From the NCBI GenBank assembly GCA_023386365.1, contig JAEWJX010000076.1, positions 1-64,000 on the forward strand: DNA of 64,000 nt, read 5' to 3'. Below, piece after piece: positions 7,914 to 21,989 of the stretch; positions within the stretch are counted from its first letter, which is position 1, and every line of letters starts with the position of its first letter. The translations under genes and the position numbers were made by a program. The notes beneath the pieces are model-generated. The model did not search any database, had not been told where the DNA came from, and saw only the letters and a program-made list of their open reading frames with translations. This stretch comes from Actinomycetes bacterium. Its GTDB lineage: Bacteria; Actinomycetota; Actinomycetes; Actinomycetales; Microbacteriaceae.

Positions 7914-9002
7914 GGGACGCGTCTCCACGACCTCGTTCGCGGACACCGCCTCCGTGTTCCGGAGGAACAGGATCACCCAGCTGAAGATCAGCACCCCGGC
8001 GACCAGTTCCACCGCGGTGAGCGTGTAGTACCCGGTGATGAAGAACACGGCGAGCACCACGATCACGCCGACGTACACGTACCCGATCAGCAGGAACACC
8101 CGCGGCAGGGCCGGGGCGAATGAGCGCAGTCCGACCACGATGATCACGTAGACGATGATCATGCCGGTGGCCGACAGGTTGTGCATCGCCAGGAAGTCGT
8201 CCACGGGGAAGATGCCCACGCACGCCAGCAGCACCCCGATGAGGGCGAGCAGGTAGCGCACGATACGACGGCCGCGTGCCTCCTTCGGTGTGGCGCCGGG
8301 CAGGAACGACGTCGCGTAGTGGGCGATCGTGGTGACCATCACACCGGCGATGATGAGGGTCAGGTTGAACGCGAGCGCCGAGATGTCGTCACTGATGCCG
8401 AGCGTGCTCAGATTCTTCTGCCACCAGAGCGGGTCGGTGGCGCTCAGCATGCTGGTGATCACACCGAGCGACAGGAACACGGCCAGGATGATCGACAACA
8501 GCATCGGAGTGAGGTTCACCGCCGAGAGGTACGTGATGAACGCGGTCAACGCGAGCGCCACCCCCGCCAACACGATCGCGGACGCCGAATAGACGACCGC
8601 ACCGGGGAAGCTCTGCGCCATCACCGCGGCGAGCACCACCCAGCTGAGCAGGGCGATGATCCCGTGGGCGAGCGACAGCGCGGCCACATCGAACCAACGG
8701 AGTACGCGGTCCTTCGGGATGGGGACCCCGCTCTGCTCCGCCTCCCTCCGGCGGGCGCGGCGGCGCAGCACGCATCCGAAGATGAAGACGAGCAGCGACG
8801 TGATCGCGCCGCCGATCGCGGCGAAGTCGCCCAGCGACCCGCGGCCGGCGATCGGCACATCGCGACCCCAGAAGAAGAACAGGGCGACGAACGCGCCCAC
8901 CACGAACGCGGCCGTGCCGACCAGCAGCGCGGTGGACTCCTTCGACTCCGTGTCGCCCGTCGGTCGGGTGAGGATGTGGGAGATCGGGGATGAATCGGTC
9001 AC
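7911..9002 (-). CDS. Polytopic membrane protein (possible DUF998-like)
   Basis: A 363-residue integral membrane protein with about nine or ten hydrophobic segments and a short basic cytoplasmic loop (VLRRRARRREAEQSG). The segment GIFPVDDFLAMHNLSATGM resembles the conserved centre of DUF998-type proteins, but the match is from memory and weak. No catalytic motif is apparent. The GTG start is supported by AGGAGG seven bases upstream. The gene is followed immediately by the M20 hydrolase, and the next gene upstream is a separate secreted protein on the same strand. Confidence 0.75.
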   Translation of the reverse strand: MTDSSPISHILTRPTGDTESKESTALLVGTAAFVVGAFVALFFFWGRDVPIAGRGSLGDFAAIGGAITSLLVFIFGCVLRRRARRREAEQSGVPIPKDRVLRWFDVAALSLAHGIIALLSWVVLAAVMAQSFPGAVVYSASAIVLAGVALALTAFITYLSAVNLTPMLLSIILAVFLSLGVITSMLSATDPLWWQKNLSTLGISDDISALAFNLTLIIAGVMVTTIAHYATSFLPGATPKEARGRRIVRYLLALIGVLLACVGIFPVDDFLAMHNLSATGMIIVYVIIVVGLRSFAPALPRVFLLIGYVYVGVIVVLAVFFITGYYTLTAVELVAGVLIFSWVILFLRNTEAVSANEVVETRP

Positions 9003-9110
9003 GACGGGTCCTCCTGCTCGCAGGTCAGGCGCGGGGGAGTCGGCGACTCCGAGCGCAAGCTAACTCCGCTCACCCCGTCGCCACGTCATGCCGCCTGGGT
9101 GATTTTGCGT

Positions 9111-9713
9111 TCAGAAGCCGACGCCCGCATCCTCCAGGTACGGCGGCAGTGGCCGGCACGCGCGACGCGCGGCGAGCTCGGTCTCGAAGTCCGAGCCGAT
9201 GGGCCGGATGCGCAGATACCAGGTGAGCATCCGACTTTCGAGCATCTCGTCGATCGCCGGGGTGCGCAGCGAGACGCCATGGGCGGTGAGGCAGGGTGCC
9301 TCCCACCGCCAGAACCAGTCGCGGATGACGAGCACCTGCGCCTGGTTGGGGAACCGGTTCGACGTGTCCCGTTGGATGTGGCGTTTCGAGAGGCAGACGT
9401 TCGCCACCGCGGTGGCCACCTCGTCGACCACCGGGGCGGCGGTCTCCTCGTCGAGGTACACCAGATTGATGGTGACGACGCCTTCGCTGTTGATGGACCA
9501 ACTGCTCAAGCCGTCGAGCCGGGTGTAGCCGCCGGCGTGGTCGGGCGGCGTGCAGTACTCCACGAACGAGAACACCATGTCGTACGGCACCGTCTGCGGT
9601 GGCCGCTCCGGCGCCGCCGTGCGGTCAGGTGCACCGGCAGCGGTCGCGACGGCGACGACACCGCCGATCAGAGCCAGCGATACCCCGCAGACAGCCGCGA
9701 AACGCCACCTCAC
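9111..9713 (-). CDS. Secreted or membrane-anchored protein of unknown function
   Basis: A 200-residue protein with an N-terminal signal or anchor (RWRFAAVCGVSLALIGGVVAVATAA) and a mixed alpha/beta exported part with five cysteines after the anchor, four of them in the patterns EYCTPP, NVCLSK, APCLTA and RRACRPL. There is no lipobox. The GTG start has a GAGGG element nearby. I recognise no family. It stands alone between the polytopic membrane protein and tRNA-Ala. Confidence 0.7.
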   Translation of the reverse strand: MRWRFAAVCGVSLALIGGVVAVATAAGAPDRTAAPERPPQTVPYDMVFSFVEYCTPPDHAGGYTRLDGLSSWSINSEGVVTINLVYLDEETAAPVVDEVATAVANVCLSKRHIQRDTSNRFPNQAQVLVIRDWFWRWEAPCLTAHGVSLRTPAIDEMLESRMLTWYLRIRPIGSDFETELAARRACRPLPPYLEDAGVGF

Positions 9714-9800
9714 TCCGATCCCTCCGTCCGCGAAAGCGCCCAGGAAATCACTGGCGAGTGTAGACCTGCGCTCGCGTGGCGAACAGAGGGGGAAAGAGAG

Positions 9801-9873
9801 TGGAGCCTAGGGGAATCGAACCCCTGACCTCCTGCTTGCAAAGCAGGCGCTCTACCAATTGAGCTAAGGCCCC
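9801..9873 (-). tRNA. tRNA-Ala (TGC)
   Basis: Read on the minus strand the 73-base gene starts GGGGCCTTAGCTCAATTGG, with acceptor stem GGGGCCT/AGGCTCC, anticodon stem CCTGC/GCAGG and loop TTTGCAA giving anticodon TGC, and T arm AGGGGTTCGATTCCCCT. The 3' end is A73 without an encoded CCA. It pairs with the nearby tRNA-Ile, the usual arrangement downstream of gyrA in actinobacteria. Confidence 0.97.
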
Positions 9874-9935
9874 GTACGGTGTGACAGCCTACCCTCTCAG
9901 GGGAATGCCCCGAACCGCGAGACGTTGGAGCAGGC

Positions 9936-10880
9936 ATGGCGCGATTCGTTCAGTACCGGCAGTTCGGAGCTCCGGACGTCCTCGAGCTCGTCGACGGTGA
10001 GATTCCCCGCGCGGCCGCGGGTGAGGTGGTCGTCGAGGTGAAAGCGGTCGGGGTCAACCCGATCGACGCGAAGCTGCGCTCCGGTGCACGGGCGAGTGCG
10101 CCGCTCGACGGTCCGCGCGGGACCGGTTCGGATGCCGCCGGCGTGGTGCTCGAGGTCGGTGACGGTGTCGACGGATGGCAGCCCGGTGACGCGGTGATCG
10201 TCACCGGAGCGAAGGGGAGCTACGCCACCCACCTGGTGGTCGCCGCATCCGGCCTCACCGCGAAACCTGGCGCACTCAGCTGGGCGCAGGCCGCCGGCGT
10301 CGGCATCCCCGCCGCCACCGCGTACCAGGCGCTTCGCTCCCTGGGTGTCGAAGACGGGACGACGGTCCTCGTGCACGCCGCATCCGGCTCCGTCGGCCAG
10401 GCCGCGCTGCAGTTCGCACGCGAATGGGGTGCGAGCGTCGTGGGCACCGCCAGTGCGAAGAACCACGACCGCATCCGCCAACTCGGCGGCACCCCGGTCG
10501 CCTACGGCGACGGACTCGTCGAGCGTGTGCGGGCCGTCGCCCCCGACGGCATCGACGTCGCACTCGACGGCGCCGGCACCGACGAGGCGATCGAGGCGTC
10601 GCTCGAGCTCGTGGCCGGCCGCAGCCGCATCGGAACGATCGTGCGGGGTGCGGATGCGCCCGGCTGGGGCATCCGGGCGTGGTCGGGCGGAAGCGCCGTG
10701 CCGCTCACCGACCAGGAGAAAGCCTGGCGCGCGGAGGGTGTGCGCGTCGCCGCGGAGCTCGCGGCCGCGGGACGATTCGACGTGGAGATCGTGCGAACGC
10801 TGCCACTGGACCAGGCGGCCGAGGCTCAGCGCCTCATCGAGACCGGCGGCCTGCGTGGCAAGATCGTGCTGCTGCCGTAG
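9936..10880 (+). CDS. NADPH-dependent oxidoreductase, quinone-oxidoreductase-like MDR family
   Basis: Medium-chain dehydrogenase/reductase of 314 residues without the zinc-binding cysteines, so likely a quinone or enone reductase using NADPH. The catalytic domain contains VKAVGVNPIDAKLRSG and GTGSDAAGVV; the nucleotide-binding fold has VHAASGSVGQAALQFA. It starts MARFVQYRQFGAPDVLE behind a GGAG element. It sits alone on the plus strand between the two minus-strand tRNA genes. Substrate is not known. Confidence 0.88.
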   Translation: MARFVQYRQFGAPDVLELVDGEIPRAAAGEVVVEVKAVGVNPIDAKLRSGARASAPLDGPRGTGSDAAGVVLEVGDGVDGWQPGDAVIVTGAKGSYATHLVVAASGLTAKPGALSWAQAAGVGIPAATAYQALRSLGVEDGTTVLVHAASGSVGQAALQFAREWGASVVGTASAKNHDRIRQLGGTPVAYGDGLVERVRAVAPDGIDVALDGAGTDEAIEASLELVAGRSRIGTIVRGADAPGWGIRAWSGGSAVPLTDQEKAWRAEGVRVAAELAAAGRFDVEIVRTLPLDQAAEAQRLIETGGLRGKIVLLP

Positions 10881-10893
10881 AAGGAATGGATGG

Positions 10894-10967
10894 TGGGGCT
10901 ACCAGGACTTGAACCTGGGACCTCTTCGTTATCAGCGAAGCGCTCTAACCGCCTGAGCTATAGCCCC
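10894..10967 (-). tRNA. tRNA-Ile (GAT)
   Basis: On the minus strand the 74-base gene begins GGGGCTATAGCTCAGGCGG. The acceptor stem is GGGGCTA/TAGCCCC, the anticodon stem CTTCG/CGAAG with loop CTGATAA gives anticodon GAT, and the T arm is CCAGGTTCAAGTCCTGG. CC follows the discriminator A. It is co-oriented with gyrA and DUF3566, as ileT is in mycobacteria. Confidence 0.97.
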
Positions 10968-11034
10968 GAATCGGCCGTATCCGTGGAACGGCCTCGCCTA
11001 CAGTACCCCACGATTCGGAGTGGGGCAAAAGCGC

Positions 11035-11435
11035 TCAGTTGTTCTGGAACCCGACCAGGATGCCACCGGTGAAGCGGACGCTCAGGTTGTACAGCAGAGC
11101 ACCGAGGGCACCGAGGATCGTTCCCGTCACCGTGTTGAGGATCGCCACGACGAACGAGAACAGCAACACCTGACCGAAACCGAAGGAGTCGGTGACGGAG
11201 AAGTTGTCGTTGCCGAGGATGTCACGCAGCAGCGCGTCGACCTGGGCGAACACGTCGGTGGAGTTCAGCACGATCCACACCAGCGCGGTGGCGACGATCA
11301 GCACGATGCCGAGGCACAGCCAGATGAGGAAGCTGAACTTCACGACCGACCAGAAGTCGATGTAGACCAGCTTCAGGCGAACCTGCTTGGAGGTGCTGCT
11401 GCGGTGCTCCTTGCGCTGGAGCTTCTCGGCAACGC

Positions 11436-11439
<4 letters not shown>
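11035..11439 (-). CDS. DUF3566 transmembrane protein
   Basis: A 134-residue protein starting [15 protein letters not shown], with a basic N-terminus, [20 protein letters not shown] leading into the first membrane helix, an extracytoplasmic loop ([17 protein letters not shown]) and a second helix region ending [12 protein letters not shown]3566 proteins occur directly after gyrA in actinobacteria (Rv0007 position). Its ATG overlaps the gyrA TGA, so it is translated with gyrase A. Function is not established. Confidence 0.9.
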
Positions 11440-14042
<2,603 letters not shown>

Positions 14043-14051
14043 CGGGGGTCC

Positions 14052-16127
<2,076 letters not shown>

Positions 16128-16191
16128 TCAGAAACCGGCGAAAATCGCCCTCTGAGCGGTTTTTCCACCGCGGTCGACCTCATTTGTCGTC

Positions 16192-16692
16192 TCAGCCGTA
16201 AGTATCGCGCGGACCCCGCCCTGGAATGGCGCGAGGACCCCGTTTCCAGGAGGGGGCGTCCGGTCCGATGAAACGCACCGTCTCGATTCCCGCAGCCGGG
16301 TGCCGGTCGGCGATGCGCGCGAGCACGACATTCCGCATGGAGCGCAGCTGCTGCGCCCACGCCGTCGAATCGCACCGGACCGTGAGAAGTCCGTCCTCCA
16401 CCGACACCGGTTCCGTGTGCGAAGCGACATCGTCACCGATCAGTTCGGGCCACGCCACCAGCAGTTCCGACTTCGCCAGCGGCGACTCCCACCCCATCGA
16501 CCGGGTCAGGTTCTCGAGCACGTCGTCGATACCGCGCGGATCCCTGCCGAGCCCGTACGGAACGGTCGTCTCATCGCCCTGCGCGCGGGCGCGACGACGA
16601 CGCGCATCCGACGAACGCGACTCCGGGTCGCCGAACACGGCCCGCACGCGTCGGTAGACCGAGATGTGCTCCGGATCGCGGGGCGAGCTCAC
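16192..16692 (-). CDS. DUF721 / DciA-like protein
   Basis: A 166-residue protein found between recF and gyrB in actinobacteria. The C-terminal DUF721 domain covers GWESPLAKSELLVAWPELIGDDVASHTEPVSV..LTVRCDSTAWAQQLRSM, the part that in DciA proteins interacts with the replicative helicase. The N-terminus is basic and likely disordered (DARRRRARAQGDET). The GTG start overlaps the recF TGA by 4 bases. DciA function (helicase operation in bacteria lacking DnaC) is a family inference; this window also carries dnaB. Confidence 0.88.
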   Translation of the reverse strand: MSSPRDPEHISVYRRVRAVFGDPESRSSDARRRRARAQGDETTVPYGLGRDPRGIDDVLENLTRSMGWESPLAKSELLVAWPELIGDDVASHTEPVSVEDGLLTVRCDSTAWAQQLRSMRNVVLARIADRHPAAGIETVRFIGPDAPSWKRGPRAIPGRGPRDTYG

Positions 16693-17861
16693 GATTCCGG
16701 TTCCCCGTCGAGGATGCGACCGGCGCGGATGCGAACCACGTGCGCCGCGAGCGGTTCCGGCACATCCGACTCCACCGCCGCGGTAATGAGCACCTGCTCG
16801 TAGCCTTGCACCGCATCCGCCAGGCGGCGGCGGCGCGCTTCGTCGAGTTCGGCGAACACGTCGTCGAGGATGAGCACCGGGTCTCCGGCCGGCGACTCCG
16901 CGCGCAACAGGGCGGCCGACGCGAGGCGCAGCGACAGTGCGAACGACCACGACTCCCCGTGACTGGCGTACCCGCGCGCGGGCAGACCGTTGAGTCGCAG
17001 CAGCAGGTCGTCGCGGTGAGGGCCGGAAAGAGTGAGACCGCGCTCGAGCTCGGCGCGACGGTTGCGGGCGAGGGCGTCCATGAACGCCGCGGTTGCCTCG
17101 GACGCATCGATCTCGGTTCGCACCGTGGATGCGTCGACCTCGGTTTCGTCGTCGGGACGCGCGCCGAGAATCGAGAGTTCGCTGGCGAGTTCCGCTTCAT
17201 GCACCTCGCCGGCAATGGAGGCGTAGGCCGCGGCGACGAACGGGCGAAGCGACGAGACCAGGCTTCCGCGGGCCTCAATGATCTCCGAGCCGAGATCCAC
17301 CAGCCGCTCGTCCCACACATCCAGCGTCGACAACCCGGAGGCTGGGATTCGGGAGGCACGGGCGGACTTGAGCAGGGTGTTGCGTTGACGCAAGACCCGC
17401 TCATAGTCGGACAGCACGCCGGCCATCCGCGGCGTGAGCTGCACCAGCAGCTGATCGAGGAACCGGCGGCGACCCGACGGCTCGCCCCGCACGATCGCCA
17501 GATCTTCGGGCGCGAAAAGCACCGCCTGTACGTTGCGCGGAAGATCGCGCGGCTTCGCCGACGCCCGATTCACCTGGGCACGGTTCGCACCCTGCCGGTT
17601 GAGTTGCAGCTCGATGAGCACCTGGCGACCGGCGTGCTGCAGCCGCGCCCGCACGATCGCCGAATCCCGTCCCTGCCGGATCAGGGCCTGATCCGTCGAG
17701 ACGCGGTGCGATCCGAGCGTGGCCAGGTAGTTGATCGACTCGACCAGGTTCGTCTTGCCCTGCCCATTCGATCCGACGAAGAGGTTCGGACCGGGGGAGA
17801 GCTCGACTGACGCGGTTTCGTAATTACGGAAATCGGCCAGCTCGAGATGAGAGACGAACAC
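16689..17861 (-). CDS. recF: DNA replication and repair protein RecF
   Basis: SMC-like ATPase that helps load RecA at single-strand gaps. The 390-residue length is normal. Walker A is GSNGQGKTN with preceding LELADFRNYE, the ABC signature is in LTLSGPHRDDLLL, and Walker B is VLILDDVFAELD. Co-directional with dnaN and gnd and overlapped with the DUF721 gene, it belongs to the conserved dnaA-dnaN-recF-gyrB block. Confidence 0.98.
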   Translation of the reverse strand: MFVSHLELADFRNYETASVELSPGPNLFVGSNGQGKTNLVESINYLATLGSHRVSTDQALIRQGRDSAIVRARLQHAGRQVLIELQLNRQGANRAQVNRASAKPRDLPRNVQAVLFAPEDLAIVRGEPSGRRRFLDQLLVQLTPRMAGVLSDYERVLRQRNTLLKSARASRIPASGLSTLDVWDERLVDLGSEIIEARGSLVSSLRPFVAAAYASIAGEVHEAELASELSILGARPDDETEVDASTVRTEIDASEATAAFMDALARNRRAELERGLTLSGPHRDDLLLRLNGLPARGYASHGESWSFALSLRLASAALLRAESPAGDPVLILDDVFAELDEARRRRLADAVQGYEQVLITAAVESDVPEPLAAHVVRIRAGRILDGEPES

Positions 17862-17871
17862 GACCCGGAAC

Positions 17872-18756
17872 TCAGGCCTTGCGGACCGCGTGCCCGCCGA
17901 ACTGCTTGCGGAGAGCGGCGACGGCCTTCATCGAGGGGGAGTCCTTCTGACGCGACACGAAGCGGGCGAAGATCGACGCCGAGATCGTCGGCACGGGGAC
18001 CGCGTTGTTCAGTGCCTCCTCGACGGTCCAGCGACCTTCGCCGGAATCCTCGACATAGCCTTCGATGTCGGCGAACTCCGGGTCTTCCTTGAGAGCCTTG
18101 ACGAGGAGTTCGAGCAGCCAGCTGCGCACCACGGTTCCGCGCTGCCACGCCTGGAAGACGCCCGGGACGTCGTGGATCAACTCGTCCTTCGCCTCGAGGA
18201 GCTCATACCCCTCGGCCCAGGCCTGCATCAGCGCGTATTCGATGCCGTTGTGCACCATCTTCGCGTAGTGCCCCGCACCCACCTTTCCGGCGTGCACGAA
18301 ACCTTCCTCGCGGGGACCCTCCGGCCGGAGGGCGTCGAACACCGGCATGGCGCGCTCGATGTCGGCCGCGTCGCCGCCGGCCATCAGTCCGTAGCCGTTT
18401 TCGGCACCCCAGATTCCGCCGGAGACGCCGCAGTCCACGTATCGGATGCCGCGCTCGGCGAGGAGTTCGGCATGCTTCGCGTCTTCGGTGAACTTGGAGT
18501 TGCCACCCTCGATCACGAGGTCGCCTTCGGACAGCACGCCGGCGAGGTCGGTGATGACGCCGGTGGTGATGGGGCCCGACGGCACCATCACCCAGACGAT
18601 CCGCGGACCCGGCACCGCAGCGGCGAGTGCAGCGAGGTCAGCGACGTCCGACACCTCCGGGTTCGGGTCGTATCCGGTGACCTCGATGCCCGCCGCCCGC
18701 AGACGGGTACGCATGTTGTTGCCCATACGGCCGAGACCGACGAGTCCGATGTGCAT
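17872..18756 (-). CDS. gnd: 6-phosphogluconate dehydrogenase (decarboxylating), short NAD-type
   Basis: Oxidative pentose phosphate enzyme converting 6-phosphogluconate to ribulose 5-phosphate and CO2. The 294-residue length places it with the short GndA-like form rather than the ~470-residue form. The Rossmann motif is GLVGLGRMGNNM. VIEGGNSKFTED and CGVSGGIWGAENG are substrate-binding segments, and the catalytic Lys is in KMVHNGIEYALMQA. Its place between dnaN and recF is shared with Streptomyces and some mycobacteria. Confidence 0.96.
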   Translation of the reverse strand: MHIGLVGLGRMGNNMRTRLRAAGIEVTGYDPNPEVSDVADLAALAAAVPGPRIVWVMVPSGPITTGVITDLAGVLSEGDLVIEGGNSKFTEDAKHAELLAERGIRYVDCGVSGGIWGAENGYGLMAGGDAADIERAMPVFDALRPEGPREEGFVHAGKVGAGHYAKMVHNGIEYALMQAWAEGYELLEAKDELIHDVPGVFQAWQRGTVVRSWLLELLVKALKEDPEFADIEGYVEDSGEGRWTVEEALNNAVPVPTISASIFARFVSRQKDSPSMKAVAALRKQFGGHAVRKA

Positions 18757-18795
18757 GACTGCCTTCTTGTATTTCGCGCGCAGCGCGACGATTTC

Positions 18796-19941
18796 TTAAC
18801 GCAGCAGCAGGTTGGGCTGCAGCAGGTATTTGTAGTTGTCGGATCCCGCGGTGTCGCGCGACGACTGGCTGGTGATCAGCACCGGACCCGGCTTGTTGGG
18901 GTTCTCGGTCTTCGTGAACGAGATGCGCACGAACTCCGAATGGACGGCACCGAGGCCGTCGAGCAGGAACGAGGGCTTCAGCGACACGACCGTGTCTTCG
19001 CCGACAAGGTGGGCGTCGATGGTCTCGGAGGCCTGAGCCTGTTCGGAACCGGCGGCTTCCAGGGTGAGGCCGTCGATGGAGAAGCTGAACCGCAGAGCAG
19101 CTTCGCGCTCGAGTACGAGGGAGACACGTCGGGTGGCCTCGATGAGTTCGGCGGTGTTGAGCACCGCGTAGTTGTCGACCGTCTCGGGGAAGAGCCGCTT
19201 CACCGGCGGGAAGTTGCCCTTGATGAGCAACGAGGTGACGGTCTTCTTGTCGGCCTTGAAGGCGATGAGCTCGCGGTCGTCACCGTGGACGATCGACACT
19301 CCGATCGTTCCGCTGTGTGCGAAGGTCTTGCCGATCTCGGCGAGCGTGCGCGCCGGCACCAGTGCGGTCGCGCCGGCGGCGGAACCCGATCCGGAATCCC
19401 AATCGATCTCGCGTACCGCCACGCGGTACCGGTCGGTGGCCACGAGCGAGAGATTGTTGTCGCCCACTTCGAGCTGCACGCCGGTGATCACCGGAGTCAC
19501 ATCATCGCGGGATGCGGCGACCGCCACCTGAGACACGGCCGCGGCGAACTCCTCAGCCGGGAGAACTCCGGTCTGGTCGTCGACCTGAGGAAGAGTCGGG
19601 TACTCCTCGACCGGCATGCTCAGCAGCGTGAAGCGGGCAGAGCCGCAACTGACGAGGATCTTGCCCTCCTGCGTCTCGAAGACGACGGGCGCGTTGGGGA
19701 GTCGGCTCGCGATGTCCGCAAGAAGCCGGCCGGAGACGAGGGCCGTGCCCTGCTCGTCGACCTCGGCCGCGATCTCGGTACGACTCGACACCTCGTAGTC
19801 GAACGACGAGAGCGTCAACGCTCCGTCGGTCGCATCGAGAAGAACACCGCTCAGGATCGGCTGGGTCGTGCGCTGCGGAAGAAGCTTCACGGCGAACGAC
19901 ACCGCCTCGCTGAAGACGTCGCGATTCACCTGAAACTTCAC
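18796..19941 (-). CDS. dnaN: DNA polymerase III sliding clamp (beta subunit)
   Basis: Ring-shaped processivity clamp; 381 residues in three clamp repeats. It starts MKFQVNRDVFSEAVSFAVKLLPQR and ends NYKYLLQPNLLLR, close to the family's C-terminal pattern. A CAGGAG element precedes the ATG. The gene follows oriC and dnaA in the standard order. Confidence 0.98.
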   Translation of the reverse strand: MKFQVNRDVFSEAVSFAVKLLPQRTTQPILSGVLLDATDGALTLSSFDYEVSSRTEIAAEVDEQGTALVSGRLLADIASRLPNAPVVFETQEGKILVSCGSARFTLLSMPVEEYPTLPQVDDQTGVLPAEEFAAAVSQVAVAASRDDVTPVITGVQLEVGDNNLSLVATDRYRVAVREIDWDSGSGSAAGATALVPARTLAEIGKTFAHSGTIGVSIVHGDDRELIAFKADKKTVTSLLIKGNFPPVKRLFPETVDNYAVLNTAELIEATRRVSLVLEREAALRFSFSIDGLTLEAAGSEQAQASETIDAHLVGEDTVVSLKPSFLLDGLGAVHSEFVRISFTKTENPNKPGPVLITSQSSRDTAGSDNYKYLLQPNLLLR

Positions 19942-20297
19942 GCGTCACTCCTGTCTTTGACCTCGAGGATCCGCACACGGGTTGTGTCTGACGATCTTGG
20001 CACGGACTCAGGCTCTCTCGGTTATCGGCCGGCGAAGGGAAGAGAGAAAGAGTTAATCGTCTTAACGCCTGTGGGAACTGTGGACAAGTATCGTCTTCGC
20101 CGCTGACGTCGGGGAACTACACGCGTGGAAGATGTGAGTCGACTGCGGAAATCTTGTCATTCGAACCCATGAAGTCGACTCGACCGGATTTCGTTGTCCA
20201 CATGCGGCCCGGCGCGTTCCACATCCCATCCGGAAGTTATCCACACCATGTTCCACAGACTGTGTAACCGTGATGGGGCGTTCTCCCAGGTTCGGGA
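19942..20297. other. Chromosomal replication origin region (oriC)
   Basis: The 356-base gap between dnaA and dnaN has no gene. It holds three strong DnaA boxes: TGTGGACAA at 20079-20087 (reverse TTGTCCACA), TTGTCCACA at 20194-20202 and TTATCCACA at 20237-20245. Weaker copies occur, for example TGTTCCACA at 20249-20257. The stretch around 20041-20067, with GAGTTAATCGTCTTAACG, is the most AT-rich and is a candidate unwinding element. Actinobacterial origins usually lie here. Confidence 0.88.
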
Positions 20298-21698
20298 TCA
20301 CGGACGGTAGCGCTGGTCCTGCTTGATCCGAGCGGTGAGCTCCGTCACCTGGTTGTAGATCGACCGGCGCTCCTTCATCAGCTCGCTGATCTTCTTATTC
20401 GCGTACATCACGGTCGTGTGGTCGCGGTTGCCGAAGAGCTGGCCGATCTTGGGAAGAGAGAGGCTCGTCAGCTCACGGCACAGATACATCGCGATCTGCC
20501 GCGCCGTCGCCACGGCCTGCGACCGCGAGGAACCATAGAGGTCGTCGACGGTGAGCTTGAAGTAGTCCGCGGTGTGATTGATGATGTCGACCGGCGAGAT
20601 GACGTTGTCGTCATCGAGCGTGATGAGGTCCTTCAGAACCGTCTGCACCAAGGCGAGATCCACAGGCGTCTTGTTGAGGTTGGCGAAAGCCGTCACACGG
20701 ATGAGAGTTCCCTCGAGCTCGCGGATGTTGCTCGACACTTTCGTCGCCATGTACTCGAGGATGTCCTCAGGAACCTGAAGCCGCTCGGACTGCGCCTTCT
20801 TGCGCAGGATCGCGATGCGGGTCTCCAGATCGGGGGCCTGCACATCCGTGATGAGACCCCACTCGAACCGCGACCGCATCCGGTCCTCGAATCCGGTGAG
20901 ATGCTTCGGCGCCAGGTCGCTGGTGATGACGACCTGCTTGTTGTGATCGTGCAGCGTGTTGAACGTGTGGAAGAAGGCCTCCTGGGTGGAGTCCTTGCCC
21001 TGCAGGAACTGGATGTCGTCGATCAGCAGGATGTCGATCTCGCGGTAGCGCGACTGGAACACCGACGCGCGGTTGTTGGCGATCGAGTTGATGAAGTCGT
21101 TCGTGAACTCCTCCGAACTCACGTACCTGACCCGGATGCCGGGGTAGAGGCTCTCGGCGTAGTGACCGATCGCGTGGAGAAGGTGAGTCTTACCGAGTCC
21201 CGAGTCGCCGTAGATGAAGAGCGGGTTGTACGCCTTCGCCGGCGCCTCGGCCACGGCGACGGCCGCGGCGTGAGCGAAACGATTCGATCCGCCGATGACG
21301 AAGTTGTCGAAGTTGTACTTCGGGTTGAGCCGCGAGTCACTGCGACGACCGAGTTCGATCACCGGATTGACCTGCTCGATCGGGCTGGAGACCTCGAGCT
21401 GCTCATCCTGCACCGGCTGCAGCGCCGGCTGGATGTCGGGGTTCACGACGATCGCGAAGTTCACGACCTCGGTGTCGAGGTCGGCGAGAGCCTCCAACAG
21501 CGGAACCCGGATGCGCTGCTCCAGCATGCCGCGGGTGAGGTCGTTGGGCACCTCGAGGTAGATGGTCCCGGCCAGCACACCCTTCGGTTCGACCAGGTTG
21601 ATGAAGCCGTGGAGCTGCGGGGTGATCCGGTCATCGGCCGCGAGACGCTCCTGGACGGACGTCCACAGTTCCGTCGTCGGGTCGTCTTGGTCGGTCAT
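20298..21698 (-). CDS. dnaA: Chromosomal replication initiator DnaA
   Basis: AAA+ initiator that binds DnaA boxes and opens oriC. The 466-residue protein has an N-terminal helicase-interaction domain, a linker, a Walker A GDSGLGKT (164-171), Walker B LLIDDIQFL, sensor motifs, and a C-terminal DNA-binding domain with the signature DHTTVMYANKKI. The ATG start (MTDQDDPTTELW) is normal. Upstream DnaA-box-like sequences (21720-21833) suggest autoregulation. Confidence 0.99.
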   Translation of the reverse strand: MTDQDDPTTELWTSVQERLAADDRITPQLHGFINLVEPKGVLAGTIYLEVPNDLTRGMLEQRIRVPLLEALADLDTEVVNFAIVVNPDIQPALQPVQDEQLEVSSPIEQVNPVIELGRRSDSRLNPKYNFDNFVIGGSNRFAHAAAVAVAEAPAKAYNPLFIYGDSGLGKTHLLHAIGHYAESLYPGIRVRYVSSEEFTNDFINSIANNRASVFQSRYREIDILLIDDIQFLQGKDSTQEAFFHTFNTLHDHNKQVVITSDLAPKHLTGFEDRMRSRFEWGLITDVQAPDLETRIAILRKKAQSERLQVPEDILEYMATKVSSNIRELEGTLIRVTAFANLNKTPVDLALVQTVLKDLITLDDDNVISPVDIINHTADYFKLTVDDLYGSSRSQAVATARQIAMYLCRELTSLSLPKIGQLFGNRDHTTVMYANKKISELMKERRSIYNQVTELTARIKQDQRYRP

Positions 21699-21719
21699 CT
21701 GGCTTCGGTCCTCAACTCG

Positions 21720-21833
21720 TTATTCACAGTTCTGTCCACATGTTCTGTGGCACGGAAACGCTTCTGGCGCCTGGGTTCTCGGCACTCGGAAGACTGACGA
21801 CCACCTTAGTTGTGGACAGCGATCTGTGGACAA
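21720..21833. promoter_or_regulatory. DnaA-box cluster upstream of dnaA
   Basis: The divergent dnaA-rpmH gap (21699-21989) contains TTATTCACA (21720-21728), CTGTCCACA (21732-21740), TGTGGACAG (21811-21819) and the perfect reverse box TGTGGACAA (21825-21833). They lie in the dnaA promoter region, consistent with autoregulation or a second part of the origin. The rest of this gap holds the rpmH promoter; no gene is seen. Confidence 0.65.
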
Positions 21834-21989
21834 CCGTCTCTCGGCGGATGTGGAGGGAGCGAAGGTATGGTGGACCACGGTTTGACCGTTCGCGGTCGAA
21901 GCCCTATTTTTAACAGGTTGTCGGCCGTTTCGGGCCGACCCCGTACTTTTCTTCCCGGTCGCCGCACACCGGGGCCAGGAGATATCACC

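Noticed and set aside
9710..9937. Minus-strand ORF reading GLSSIGRAPALQAGGQGFD
   Set aside because: It is tRNA-Ala translated; this well-known spurious protein fragment is common in databases.
10890..11072. Plus-strand ORF beginning MVGLPGLEPGTSSLSAKRS
   Set aside because: It is the antisense of tRNA-Ile and another classic mis-annotation.
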